A stretch of DNA of 64,000 nt from Ramlibacter alkalitolerans. Its GTDB lineage: Bacteria > Pseudomonadota > Gammaproteobacteria > Burkholderiales > Burkholderiaceae_C. This document shows, in pieces, positions 36,713 to 47,808 of the stretch. The position numbers were made by a program, and so were the translations under genes. The DNA is taken from contig NZ_JAEQND010000005.1 of NCBI RefSeq assembly GCF_016722765.1, positions 248,001 through 312,000 of the forward strand, given 5' to 3'. Numbering within the stretch: the stretch's first letter is position 1; each line of letters begins with the position of its first letter. The notes below the pieces were generated by a model that saw nothing but the letters and a program-made list of their open reading frames with translations, was not told where the DNA came from and ran no database searches.

Positions 36713-39700
36713 TCAGACCAGGTTGCGCAGCTCCCGCAGGGCGACCGACAGCATCGCGAGGTCGCCCGTGCCCGTGTCCTTGAGTTCCTGCAGCAGCCGC
36801 TGCGCCCGCTCCAGCGCCTGGCGGTTGCCCTGCTCCCAGCGATCGAGCACCGTGCGGGCGTCGCCGTCCTGGTGCAGCACCGCCTGCTGCGCGATGGAGC
36901 GCTGCAGGTCGGTCAGGTCGTCGCTGAGGGCGATCTTCGCCAGGCTGTGCCAGAAGCTGTCGGCCGGCAACTGCTCGATCTGCTGCTGCATGCGCGCCAG
37001 GCCCAAGCGCTCGCCGACGCCAGCGTGAACCTGCGCGGTGAGCTCCAGCGGCTTGTGGCTGGCTTCGGCGATCTCCGCGATGTCGAGCGCGTGGAACACC
37101 GCCTGCGCGCCGTCCACCTGCATCGCCAGCGCCGCCGGCACGCCCGCCCCGGTCCAGCGGGCCGCCCGCGGCGACGCGGGCGCGCCGGCTTCCATGTGCG
37201 AGTGCAGCGCCTGCACGGCGGGCGCGAAGCGCGCCACCTGCTGCTGCGTCGGCTCGAACAGGCGCCGGGAGCGCAGGAACCAGGTGGTCGCTCGCGCGAC
37301 CAGCCCGCGCAGCGTGATCACCATGTCGGCCTGGACCTCGTCCGGCACGAGGGTGTCCAGCGCCTCGATCTGCTGCCACAGCGGCACCAGCCCGAACACC
37401 TCGCGGCTGGCCAGGTAGGCGCGCACCACCTGCGGCGGCGTCGCGCCGGTGATCTCGCCCAGCCGGTGCACGAAGGTCGGCCCCACGCGGTTCACCATGC
37501 TGTTCAGGACGTGCGTGGCGATGATCTCGCGCCGCAGCGGATGGCGCGGGATGACTTCGGCGAACTTCTCCTTCAGCTGGGTCGGGAAGTAGCGTTCCAG
37601 TGCGGTGGCGATCCACGGATCTTCCGGCAGGTCGGAGGCGATCAGTTCGTCGTTGAGCCACATCTTGCTGTACGCGAGCAGCACTGCCTGTTCCGGGCTG
37701 GTGAGCCCCAGGCCCCTGGCCCTGCGGTCGGCGATCTCCTCGTCGCTGGGGAGGAACTCGATGGCGCGGTTCAATTCGCCCTTCTTCTCCAGGAAGCGGA
37801 TGAAGCGCGCCTGTTCGTCGAGCTGGCGCTGGGCGAGCCGCCCGCCGATGGACAGCGCCTGGCTCTGGAAGTAGTTGTCGCGCAGCACCAGCGCCGCCAC
37901 CTGCTCGGTCATCTGCGGCAGCAGGGAGTTGCGCTGCCGCTCGGTGAGCTCGCCGTCGCCCTGCGCGATCCCGAGCAGGATCTTGATGTTCACCTCGTGG
38001 TCGGAGGTGTCGACGCCGGCGGAGTTGTCGATCGCGTCGGTGTTGATCTTCACGCCCTGCAGCGCCGCTTCGATGCGACCGCGCTGGGTGAAGCCCAGGT
38101 TGCCGCCTTCGGCGACGACGCGGCAGCGCAGCTCGCCGCCGTTGATGCGCACGGCGTCGTTGGCGCGGTCGCCGACGTCGGCGTGCGTTTCGGACGCGGC
38201 CTTCACGTAGGTGCCGATGCCGCCGTTGTAGAACAGGTCCACCGGCGCCTTCAGGATCGCCGTGATCAGTTCGGCCGGCGTCAGCGACTCCGCCTCGATG
38301 GCCAGCACGCGCCGGGCCTGCGGCGAGATCGCGACCGATTTCTCCGAGCGCGCCCAGACGCCGCCGCCCTTGGAGATCAGCTTGGCGTCGTAGTCCGCCC
38401 AGGAGGAGCGGGGCAGCTTGAACAGCCGTTCGCGCTCGGCGAACGAAGCCTGCGGATCCGGTTCCGGGTCGATGAAGATGTGCCGGTGGTCGAAGGCGGC
38501 GAGCAGGCGGATGTGCTGCGACAGCAGCATGCCGTTGCCGAACACGTCGCCGGACATGTCGCCGATGCCGATCACCGTGAAGTCGGTGGACTGCGTGTCC
38601 AGGCCCAGCTCGCGGAAGTGGCGCTTGACGCTTTCCCAAGCGCCGCGCGCCGTGATGCCCATCTCCTTGTGGTCGTAGCCCTGGCTGCCGCCGGAGGCGA
38701 AGGCGTCGCCCAGCCAGTGGCCGTACTCCGCGCTGACGGCGTTGGCGTGGTCGGAGAAGGTCGCCGTGCCCTTGTCGGCCGCGACCACGAGATACGGATC
38801 GTCGCCGTCGATGCGCAGCACCTGCGGCGGCGGCACCGTCTTGCCGGCCACCAGGTTGTCCGTCAGGTCCAGCAGGCCGCGCAGGTAATCCTGGTAGCAG
38901 GCCACGCCTTCCTTCATGAAGGCCTCGCGCTCGCTCGCCGGAGGCGCCTTCTTCAGCACGAAGCCGCCCTTGGAGCCCACCGGCACGATGACGGTGTTCT
39001 TCACCATCTGCGCCTTCACCAGCCCCAGCACCTCGGTGCGGAAGTCGTCCGGCCGGTCGGACCAGCGCAGTCCGCCGCGCGCGACCTTGCCGCCGCGCAG
39101 GTGGATGCCCTCGAAGCGCGGCGAATAGACCCAGATCTCGTACAGCGGGCGCGGCTCGGGCAGCCCCGGCACCTTGCTGGAATCGAGCTTGAGGCTCAGG
39201 AAGGGCCGGCGCGGCCCCGGTGCGCCGCTGGCGCCGACGCCGGTGCGCCAGTAGTTGGTGCGCAGCGTGGCCTGGATCAGCGCCAGCAACTGCCGCAGCA
39301 CGCGGTCTTCCGAGAGGTTGCTGACCTTGTCGAGCGCCTGGTTCAGCGCGTTCACCTGCGACGCCGCGCCCTGCTCGTCGTGCCCCGTGGGATCGAAGCG
39401 CAGGCGGAACAGCGACACCAGCATGCGTGCGATGCGCGGATGCGCCGCCAGCGTGGCGGTGATGGTCGCCTGCGACTGCGCGAAGCCGACCTGCTTGAGG
39501 TACTTGGCATAGGCGCGCAGCACCACGACCTCTTCGGCCGAGAGCGCCGCCAGCAGCACCAGGCGATTGAAGTCGTCGTTCTCGACTTCGCCGGCGAACA
39601 CGCGCGCGAACGCGTCCTCGAACAGGCGAGCCAGCGCCTGCGGATCGATCTCCTCGTTCGGCTGCGCCTGCAGCGCGAAGTCGTGCAGCCAGACGGGCTG

Positions 39701-41527
39701 CGTGTGCTCGCCGTCCTGGATGCGGTGGTTGTCCTCCGCCAGCACGCGCACGCCCATGTGCTCCAGCATGGGCAGGCTGTCGGACAGGATCACCGGCGCG
39801 CCGAGGCGGTACACCTTCAGCCCCAGGCGGCCATCGGCGGCACCCAGCGGCCAGTACAGCGCCAGCGCGAAGGGCGCCTCGGGCGTGAGCGCCGCGATCT
39901 TGCGGATGTCGTGCACCGCGGCGCGGCCGGCCACGTGCTCGCGGTACGAGAGCGGGAAGGCGGGCGACCAGCGCCGCTCCAGCGCCAGCCCCACGGCCTC
40001 GCCCTCGCTTTCCACCAGCGCCTCGCGCAGTTCGTCTTCCCAGCGCCGCGCCGCCGCCGCCAGCTTGCGTTCCAGCTCCTTGCGGTCGAAGGCGGGGACG
40101 GGATGCGGCGCGATGCGCACGTTGAAGTGGATGCGCGCGAGCTGCATGCCTGACAGCAGCACGTCGAAGTCGATGTGCGTTCCGTTCAGCTCCTTGAGCA
40201 GGATCTTCTGGAACTTCAGGCGCAGCTGGGTCGAGAAGGCCTCGCGCGGCACGTAGACCAGGCAGGAGACGAAGCGGTCGAACGGGTCCTTCCACGTGAA
40301 CAGGCGCAGCCGGTGCCGCTCGCCGACGGCGAGGATGCCCAGCACGATGTCGTACAGCTCGCCCTCGGGGATCTGGAACAGGTCGTCGCGCGGGAAGGTC
40401 TCCAGCGTGTGCTGCAGCGCTTTGGCCAGGTGGCCGGCGGGCGCGAAGCCGGCGCGCTGCGCCACCGCTTCGACCTTGCGGCGCAACAGGGGGGTTTCCG
40501 TCACGCGCGCCGAATACATCGTGGCGGTGAACAGGCCGATGAAGCGGTGCTCGCCGGTCACCCGCCCCTGCGCGTCGAAGCGCTTGACGCCCAGGTAGTC
40601 GGTGTAGCCGTCGCGGTGCACGGTGGAGCGCGTGTTCGCCTTGGTGATGACCAGCACCGGCGAAGGCGTCCGGGCCAGCGCGCGCGCCGCCGGCGGCAGC
40701 GCCGCGAAACTGGCCGAGGGCTCGGCGCCGGCGCTCTCGCGCAGCACGCCCAGCGCGCTGCCGGGCACCAGCTTCAGCGCCAGGCCGCCGCCCTCCTCCA
40801 CCAGGTCGTGCTGGCGGTAGCCGAGCAGCGTGAAGTGGCCGTCCGCCAGCCAGTCGAGGAAAGCGCGGCTTTCGGCGGCTTCCTCCGGGTTCACGCCGGG
40901 CGGCACCTGCGCGAGCTCGCTGCTCGCGGCGCGCAGCTGCTGGAGCATCGGTTTCCAGTCGGTGACTGCCACCCGCACGTCGGCCAGCACCCGCTCGATG
41001 CCGCGGCACAGCGCCGCGCGCTGCTCCGCATCGACCAGCCGGTCCACCTCGATGTACATCCACGATTCGCGCGGCAGTTCCGGCGTGGCGCCGCGCGGCG
41101 CTATGGATTGCAGCAGGCCCGTGGCGTCGCGCTGCACGGCGTAGATGGGATGCACCAGCAGGTGCAGGGCCAGGCCCTGGCGGTGGATCTCCATCGAGAC
41201 CGAATCCACCAGGAAGGGCATGTCGTCGTTGACGATCTCCACCACGGTGTGGCGCGAGCCCCAGCCGTCCTCGCCGGGCGTCGGGCTGAGCACGCGCACC
41301 TTGGGCACGCCGGGCTTGCGCTGGGCGCCGAACTGCCAGTGCGACAGCAGCGCGCCGAGCAGGTCCTCCGGCGTGCGCTCCTCCAAGTCCTCGATGTCGA
41401 CCTGCTGGAAGTACTCGTGGGCGAAGCCGTCGAGCGTGCGGGCGGCGGGAGCGGCCTGGCGCGCGCTGGCCAGCGCCAGCACGGCGGCAAGCTGTTCCTC
41501 GCGCCTGGTTTCCTGAGTGGCAGCCAT
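36713..41527 (-). CDS. NAD-specific glutamate dehydrogenase, large (GDH_180-type)
   Basis: A 1604-residue enzyme of the large bacterial class that deaminates glutamate to 2-oxoglutarate with NAD+. The long N-terminal half carries regulatory ACT-like folds; the catalytic core begins around residue 800 with RGGKVARGGLRWSDRPDDFR, followed by VPVGSKGGFVLKK and then GIGDMSGDVFGNGMLLS (dinucleotide part). The start at 41527 is supported by AGGAG 12 bases upstream on the minus strand; a longer frame to 41584 has no ribosome site. It is convergent with nothing and divergent from maeB, linking glutamate catabolism to malate/pyruvate metabolism. Confidence 0.95.
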   Translation of the reverse strand: MAATQETRREEQLAAVLALASARQAAPAARTLDGFAHEYFQQVDIEDLEERTPEDLLGALLSHWQFGAQRKPGVPKVRVLSPTPGEDGWGSRHTVVEIVNDDMPFLVDSVSMEIHRQGLALHLLVHPIYAVQRDATGLLQSIAPRGATPELPRESWMYIEVDRLVDAEQRAALCRGIERVLADVRVAVTDWKPMLQQLRAASSELAQVPPGVNPEEAAESRAFLDWLADGHFTLLGYRQHDLVEEGGGLALKLVPGSALGVLRESAGAEPSASFAALPPAARALARTPSPVLVITKANTRSTVHRDGYTDYLGVKRFDAQGRVTGEHRFIGLFTATMYSARVTETPLLRRKVEAVAQRAGFAPAGHLAKALQHTLETFPRDDLFQIPEGELYDIVLGILAVGERHRLRLFTWKDPFDRFVSCLVYVPREAFSTQLRLKFQKILLKELNGTHIDFDVLLSGMQLARIHFNVRIAPHPVPAFDRKELERKLAAAARRWEDELREALVESEGEAVGLALERRWSPAFPLSYREHVAGRAAVHDIRKIAALTPEAPFALALYWPLGAADGRLGLKVYRLGAPVILSDSLPMLEHMGVRVLAEDNHRIQDGEHTQPVWLHDFALQAQPNEEIDPQALARLFEDAFARVFAGEVENDDFNRLVLLAALSAEEVVVLRAYAKYLKQVGFAQSQATITATLAAHPRIARMLVSLFRLRFDPTGHDEQGAASQVNALNQALDKVSNLSEDRVLRQLLALIQATLRTNYWRTGVGASGAPGPRRPFLSLKLDSSKVPGLPEPRPLYEIWVYSPRFEGIHLRGGKVARGGLRWSDRPDDFRTEVLGLVKAQMVKNTVIVPVGSKGGFVLKKAPPASEREAFMKEGVACYQDYLRGLLDLTDNLVAGKTVPPPQVLRIDGDDPYLVVAADKGTATFSDHANAVSAEYGHWLGDAFASGGSQGYDHKEMGITARGAWESVKRHFRELGLDTQSTDFTVIGIGDMSGDVFGNGMLLSQHIRLLAAFDHRHIFIDPEPDPQASFAERERLFKLPRSSWADYDAKLISKGGGVWARSEKSVAISPQARRVLAIEAESLTPAELITAILKAPVDLFYNGGIGTYVKAASETHADVGDRANDAVRINGGELRCRVVAEGGNLGFTQRGRIEAALQGVKINTDAIDNSAGVDTSDHEVNIKILLGIAQGDGELTERQRNSLLPQMTEQVAALVLRDNYFQSQALSIGGRLAQRQLDEQARFIRFLEKKGELNRAIEFLPSDEEIADRRARGLGLTSPEQAVLLAYSKMWLNDELIASDLPEDPWIATALERYFPTQLKEKFAEVIPRHPLRREIIATHVLNSMVNRVGPTFVHRLGEITGATPPQVVRAYLASREVFGLVPLWQQIEALDTLVPDEVQADMVITLRGLVARATTWFLRSRRLFEPTQQQVARFAPAVQALHSHMEAGAPASPRAARWTGAGVPAALAMQVDGAQAVFHALDIAEIAEASHKPLELTAQVHAGVGERLGLARMQQQIEQLPADSFWHSLAKIALSDDLTDLQRSIAQQAVLHQDGDARTVLDRWEQGNRQALERAQRLLQELKDTGTGDLAMLSVALRELRNLV

Positions 41528-41671
41528 GTTCTGTTTCTCCTGTGGCCGCATCCACTGTAGGCGCGAGCACCCCGGCAGCGCCAATGTGGATGTGTCGCCC
41601 CTTGATGCGAATCATGCATACCGGGGCGCCGCGCGGGGGGCGAGTGTGGCGCGGCAGACGACATATGTCCG

Positions 41672-41721
41672 AGTACGCAGCTCTGCGTACTAGGGTTTTC
41701 CCCGGCAGCGGGTACTACAAT
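41672..41721 (+). promoter_or_regulatory. Dyad operator and -10 upstream of maeB
   Basis: AGTACGCAG-CT-CTGCGTACT (41672-41691) is a perfect 9-bp dyad, followed by AGGGTTTTCCCC and a -10-like TACAAT (41716-41721). No good -35 lies at 17 bases; the dyad centre is about 47 bases from the expected start, so an activator is plausible. The regulator is unknown. Confidence 0.5.
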
Positions 41722-41791
41722 CTCAGGCCTTCCATCGAACGACAAGCGCGGGCGCCGCTTTTCCGTGTCCGCGCCCAGGAGACCCGATCCC

Positions 41792-44101
<2,310 letters not shown>

Positions 44102-44163
44102 GCGGTCGCGCGACAGCAGGCGCTAACTTTTCAGCGCGCGCCTGCGCCCCCATTCCCCCACCG

Positions 44164-44196
44164 CCGCTGCCCAAACTTTGGGCAGCGGCTTGCTTT
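44164..44196 (+). terminator. Rho-independent terminator of maeB
   Basis: CCGCTGCCCAAA followed by TTTGGGCAGCGG (44164-44188), a near-perfect stem, then CTTGCTTTT. It lies 63 bases after the maeB stop and just before the RNase gene region. Confidence 0.88.
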
Positions 44197-44206
44197 TGGG
44201 GAGGAC

Positions 44207-44734
44207 ATGCGTCACACTACCGGCCTTGTTGTTCCGGGTTTACCCGGATGGAATGAAGTCTCGGTACCGAAAGGTACCGGGTGGCGTTCGCAGACCTTGA
44301 TCTCTCCGGAAAGTCCGTTGGTAGCCCGATTCGCGACAGCCCGGCTGGCATTCACCAGCTGCCTGCTCGGCGTCGCGCTCACAGTGTTTTCCCAGGCTCA
44401 CGCCTGGAGCTGGAAAGACGGAAACGCCCAGGCGCAAGCGGCGACGGTGCATGTCACCCAGCTGCCCCGCCAGGGCCGGGAGACGTATGAACTGATCCGC
44501 CAGGGCGGACCGTTCCCCTACGACAAGGATGGCGCGGTGTTCGGCAACCGGGAGCGGCAGCTTCCGGCCGAGAGACGCGGGTATTACCGCGAGTACACCG
44601 TCGGCACGCCAGGATCCCGCGACCGGGGCGCCCGGCGCATCGTGTGCGGAGGCCCGCCCCGGGCGCCGCACGCCTGTTATTACACCGCTGACCATTACGC
44701 GAGCTTTCGCAGGATCGTGGAAGACGCGAGATGA
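44207..44734 (+). CDS. Barnase/N1-T1 family guanyl-specific ribonuclease, exported
   Basis: The open frame gives 175 residues. The last ~95 are the microbial RNase domain: a catalytic glutamate region ETYELIRQGGPFPYDKDGAVF, NRERQLPAERRGYYREYTV (Glu and Arg) and DHYASFRRI (catalytic His), with two extra cysteines. A hydrophobic stretch FTSCLLGVALTVFSQAHA ahead of it is a signal peptide. The true start is uncertain: the ATG at 44207 has GGGGAGG only 2-3 bases away and its first 37 codons contain two perfect hairpins (44234-44279), whereas an in-frame TTG at 44318 would begin directly at the signal peptide. The stop overlaps the barstar gene start. Confidence 0.85.
   Translation: MRHTTGLVVPGLPGWNEVSVPKGTGWRSQTLISPESPLVARFATARLAFTSCLLGVALTVFSQAHAWSWKDGNAQAQAATVHVTQLPRQGRETYELIRQGGPFPYDKDGAVFGNRERQLPAERRGYYREYTVGTPGSRDRGARRIVCGGPPRAPHACYYTADHYASFRRIVEDAR
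44234..44279 (+). promoter_or_regulatory. Two tandem hairpins in the RNase gene leader
   Basis: CCGGGT-TT-ACCCGG (44234-44247) and CGGTACC-GAAA-GGTACCG (44262-44279); the second closes a GNRA tetraloop. Such compact RNA folds inside a supposed signal-sequence leader suggest untranslated, structured 5' RNA controlling the RNase. Confidence 0.55.
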
Positions 44735-45372
44735 GGCGGGAAGAAATCTTGACTACAGAGAAAGACACGGAGATGGACCAGCCACTTCGTACCGATATTT
44801 CCGAAACGCCCCTCAAGGGTGTGCGCAGCAACATCGTGCAGTCGATCCGCGCCTTCCGCGTGCAGGACCTGCAGGAAACGGCGACGCAACTGGGCCATCA
44901 CTTCCTGTACGCCAATCTGGCCACCGCCCAGAGCAAGCAGGACGTGCTGGACATGATCGCCCAGCAGTTCACCTTCCCGCCGCACTTCGGGAAGAACTTC
45001 GATGCGCTGTACGACTGCATGACCGACCCGTTGCACAAATCGGGCCCGCAGCCTGGCTTCATCGTGGTGCTGGAACACATCCCGGCCAACGGCAAGTTCG
45101 ACAAGGAAGCGCGCGAGCAGCTGCTCGACATCTTCCGTGACACGGCCGACTACTGGGCCGACCGCAAGGTGCCCTTCCGCTGCTTCTACTCCTTCTCCGT
45201 GGCGCGCTCGGCCCAGGGCCAGGCCGCCAACGAAGGCCACGCCGAAGCGGTGCAGCCGCCGGCGGTGGATGGCGGCGAGAAGATGCCGACGGACAAGCTG
45301 CTGGACGTGTCGCCGCTGGCCCTGCGCATGAGCAGCCCGTTCAACGCGGGGTATTGGCTGGCGGCGGCGTAA
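44731..45372 (+). CDS. Barstar family ribonuclease inhibitor
   Basis: A 213-residue cytoplasmic protein. The barstar fold spans about 30-150: AFRVQDLQETATQLGHHF, KQDVLDMIAQQFTFPPHFGKNFDALYDC, where the FGKNFDALYD helix carries the aspartates that plug the RNase active site. A C-terminal extension of about 60 residues is not part of classical barstar (about 90). The ATG overlaps the RNase stop (ATGA), guaranteeing coupled production of inhibitor; a second start at 44773 (MDQPLRTDIS) is equally plausible. The pair protects the cell against its own exported RNase. Confidence 0.88.
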   Translation: MRREEILTTEKDTEMDQPLRTDISETPLKGVRSNIVQSIRAFRVQDLQETATQLGHHFLYANLATAQSKQDVLDMIAQQFTFPPHFGKNFDALYDCMTDPLHKSGPQPGFIVVLEHIPANGKFDKEAREQLLDIFRDTADYWADRKVPFRCFYSFSVARSAQGQAANEGHAEAVQPPAVDGGEKMPTDKLLDVSPLALRMSSPFNAGYWLAAA

Positions 45373-45453
45373 GCTGCGGCAGGGGCGATTCGGCGCGCAA
45401 GCGCTGCGCGGGAGCGTTGTTCCCGGCGATAGCCGTCGTTTCCGGCGAGAGCC

Positions 45454-45545
45454 GTCATTCCCGCGCAGGCGGGAACCCAGTGAAATCCCCGCGTCGCGGG
45501 GATTTTCTTTAGGGAGCCCTGGATTCCCGCCTTCGCGGGAATGAC
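45454..45545. repeat. REP-like composite hairpin repeat (family A)
   Basis: Outer arms GTCATTCCCGCGCAGGCGGG and ATTCCCGCCTTCGCGGGAAT enclose an inner stem AAATCCCCGC (45483-45492), GTC, GCGGGGATTT (45496-45505) of different sequence from the other copies, with T tracts. It sits between convergent barstar and rsmA genes. Confidence 0.88.
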
Positions 45546-45570
45546 GCCGGGGGGGCCAGCGACGGCCCCG

Positions 45571-46350
45571 CTACCACCCCGCATTGTCCCGGCTCACCGC
45601 CACCGCGAGCTCGAGGTACTCCGCCACCGGCACCTGCTCCGCGCGCCGCTGCACGTCGAAGTTGCCGCCGTAGCCTTTCTGCTCCAGCCAATGGCCCAGC
45701 GTGTGCCGCAGCAGCTTCCTGCGCTGCGAGAAGGAGACCTGCACCAGTTCCGACAGCAGGCCCTCGTCGACCACCACCGGATGCTCGCGCGGCACCATGC
45801 GCACGACGGCGCTGTCCACCTTGGGCGGGGGCTCGAAGGCCTCGGGCGGCACGAACAGCACGTTCTCCATCGCATAGCGCCACTGCAGCATCACCGACAG
45901 GCGCCCGTAATCCGCGGTCGACGGCGCCGCCACCATCCGGTCGACCACTTCCTTTTGCAGCATGAAGTGCTGGTCGGCCACGCGGTCGACGGACTGCAGC
46001 AGATGGAACAGGATCGGCGTCGAGATGTTGTAGGGCAGGTTGCCCACCACGCGCAGCCGGGGCACGCCCTGTTCCTCGGCCACCGCACGGAAATCGACCT
46101 TCAGCACGTCGGCCTGGATCACCCGCAGGTGCGGGTGCTCGCGCAGCCGCACGGCCAGGTCGCGATCGAGCTCGACCACCGTCAGCGCGCCGATGCGCTC
46201 CACCAGCGGCTGCGTGAGCGCCGCCAGGCCGGGGCCGATCTCCACCATCGCATCGCCCGGCCGCGGATCGATCTCGCTCACGATGGCGTCGATCACGCCG
46301 GCATCGGCCAGGAAGTGCTGGCCGAAGCGCTTGCGGGCGACGTGCTTCAT
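45571..46350 (-). CDS. rsmA: 16S rRNA dimethyladenosine transferase
   Basis: A 259-residue KsgA enzyme that dimethylates A1518 and A1519 of 16S rRNA with SAM. Motif I is [12 protein letters not shown], the catalytic NLPY is in [13 protein letters not shown], and the N-terminal FGQHFL is typical. The start at 46350 ([14 protein letters not shown]) is the family start; an upstream in-frame extension crosses a repeat and is rejected. Third gene in the lptD-surA-rsmA order, although pdxA, often between surA and rsmA elsewhere, is absent. Confidence 0.96.
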   Translation of the reverse strand: MKHVARKRFGQHFLADAGVIDAIVSEIDPRPGDAMVEIGPGLAALTQPLVERIGALTVVELDRDLAVRLREHPHLRVIQADVLKVDFRAVAEEQGVPRLRVVGNLPYNISTPILFHLLQSVDRVADQHFMLQKEVVDRMVAAPSTADYGRLSVMLQWRYAMENVLFVPPEAFEPPPKVDSAVVRMVPREHPVVVDEGLLSELVQVSFSQRRKLLRHTLGHWLEQKGYGGNFDVQRRAEQVPVAEYLELAVAVSRDNAGW

Positions 46351-46360
46351 GGGAGGATGA

Positions 46361-46430
46361 GCGTTCGGCGTTGAGCGTTGAGGGTGGCGGTCAGGCATGC
46401 ACGCTGAACGCCCGACGCTGAACGCCTGAC
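46361..46430. repeat. Palindromic repeat (family C) between surA and rsmA
   Basis: GCGTTCGGCGTTGAGCGTTG on one side and ACGCTGAACGCCCGACGCTG on the other give an imperfect palindrome around GTCAGGCATGCAC. It fills the whole surA-rsmA spacer and matches the element inside tkt at 29911-29978. Confidence 0.8.
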
Positions 46431-46431
46431 C

Positions 46432-47799
46432 TCACTGCGGCGGCTCGCGGTACTCCACGTACGCCCGCCCGCGCACCTCCTGCGCCCAGCGCACGTAGGC
46501 TTCGTCGAGCTTGCGTTCGCGCACCAGGTTGCGCACCACCTCGCGCTGTTCGCGCGGACCCAGCTTGGAGTCGCGCCGCTCGAGCAGCTGGATCAGGTGC
46601 ACGCCGAAGCGGGAGACGATCGGGTCGGCGATCTGCCCGGGCTGCAGCGCGTTGATCGCTTCCTCGAATTCGGGCACGAACATCCCCGGGCTGGACCAGC
46701 CCAGGTCGCCGCCGCTGCGGGCGCTGGCGTCCTGCGAGTTCTCGCGCGCCAGCTGCGCGAAGTCGGCCTGGCCCGCTTCGACGCGCTTCTTGAACTCGGC
46801 CAGCTTCTGCCGCGCCGCCGCTTCCGACAGCTGCGCGGAGGGGCGCAGCAGGATGTGGCGGGCGTGGCTCTGCGTGACGGTGACGCCCGCGCTGCCCAGC
46901 CGGCGCTTTTCCAGCACCTTGACGATGTGGAAGCCGGCCGCGGAGCGCATCACGTCGGTCACGCCACCGGTCTGCAGGTCGCGGGTAGCGTCGACGAACA
47001 GGGGCGGCAGGCGATCGGCCGTGCGCACGCCGATCACGCCGCTGTTCTGCGCCGCACCGGCGGCGTCGGAGTTCTCGCGCGCGAGGCGGGAGAAGTCCTC
47101 GCCGGCGCGGGCCCGTTGCAGCAGCTGGCGCGCCTTGGCCTCGGCCTGCGCGACCTGCGCCGGCGTCGCGTTCTCCGGCACCGCCACCAGGATGTGGGCG
47201 AGGTTGAGTTCCGTCAGCGCCGGGTCGGCGGTGGCGCCCTGCTCCTGGTCGCGCAGGTATTGCTCCACGTCGAGGTCCGTCACCTTGACCCGCTGCTCCA
47301 GCTCGCGATCGCGCAGGCGCTGCAGCAGGATCTGGTTGCGCAGGTCGTCGCGGAACTGGGCCACGTCGATGCCGTCGGTCTGCATGCGGCGACGCAGTTC
47401 GGCCACGCCGATGCCGTTCTGGCGCGCGATGTTCTGCTCCGCCTGGTCCACCAGGCCCTCGTCGACGCGCACGCCGGTCTCGCGCGCCACCTGCAGCTGC
47501 GCCTTCTCGGTGATCAGGCGCTCCAGCACCTCGCGCGCGAGCTGCCCGCGCGGCGGCAGCGCCGAGCCCTGCTGCGCCAGCTGCTGCTCGTAGCGCAGCA
47601 TGCGCGTGCGCACCTCGTTGTTGGTGATCGGCTCCGAGTTCACCACGGCGACGATGTAGTCGGCGGCGCGCGGGCCGCTGTCGGGGGCGGCACGGCCGGT
47701 GCCCAGTTGCGGCGTCGCGCGCAGGCCTTGCGCGGCCGCGGGCAGGCCGGCGGCCAGTGCCGCGGCCGCGAGGGCCAGGGCCAGGAAACGGGAGGTCAT
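46432..47799 (-). CDS. surA: Periplasmic peptidyl-prolyl isomerase / chaperone SurA
   Basis: A 455-residue protein with signal peptide (about 1-24, AAAQG), the SurA N-domain starting DYIVAVVNSEPITNNEVRTR, two parvulin domains (about 195-300 with LAHILVAVPE and GVIGVRTADRLPP; about 315-420 with ARHILLRP and GGDLGWSSPGMF) and a C-terminal helix. It escorts unfolded outer-membrane proteins such as LptD. It lies 9 bases downstream of lptD on the same strand, a functionally sensible operon. Confidence 0.95.
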   Translation of the reverse strand: MTSRFLALALAAAALAAGLPAAAQGLRATPQLGTGRAAPDSGPRAADYIVAVVNSEPITNNEVRTRMLRYEQQLAQQGSALPPRGQLAREVLERLITEKAQLQVARETGVRVDEGLVDQAEQNIARQNGIGVAELRRRMQTDGIDVAQFRDDLRNQILLQRLRDRELEQRVKVTDLDVEQYLRDQEQGATADPALTELNLAHILVAVPENATPAQVAQAEAKARQLLQRARAGEDFSRLARENSDAAGAAQNSGVIGVRTADRLPPLFVDATRDLQTGGVTDVMRSAAGFHIVKVLEKRRLGSAGVTVTQSHARHILLRPSAQLSEAAARQKLAEFKKRVEAGQADFAQLARENSQDASARSGGDLGWSSPGMFVPEFEEAINALQPGQIADPIVSRFGVHLIQLLERRDSKLGPREQREVVRNLVRERKLDEAYVRWAQEVRGRAYVEYREPPQ

Positions 47800-47808
47800 C
47801 TGCGTACT

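Noticed and set aside
36872-40153. Long open frame of over 1000 codons on the plus strand
   Set aside because: It is antisense to the NAD-glutamate dehydrogenase, whose domains are recognisable; the plus-strand product is His/Arg/Val-rich with no domain pattern and reflects high GC at third positions.
35343-41615. A single minus-strand frame of over 2000 codons joining the DUF445 gene and the region of the glutamate dehydrogenase
   Set aside because: Only its last ~450 residues (DUF445) are real; the remainder is an out-of-frame reading of the dehydrogenase gene. No fusion protein is indicated.
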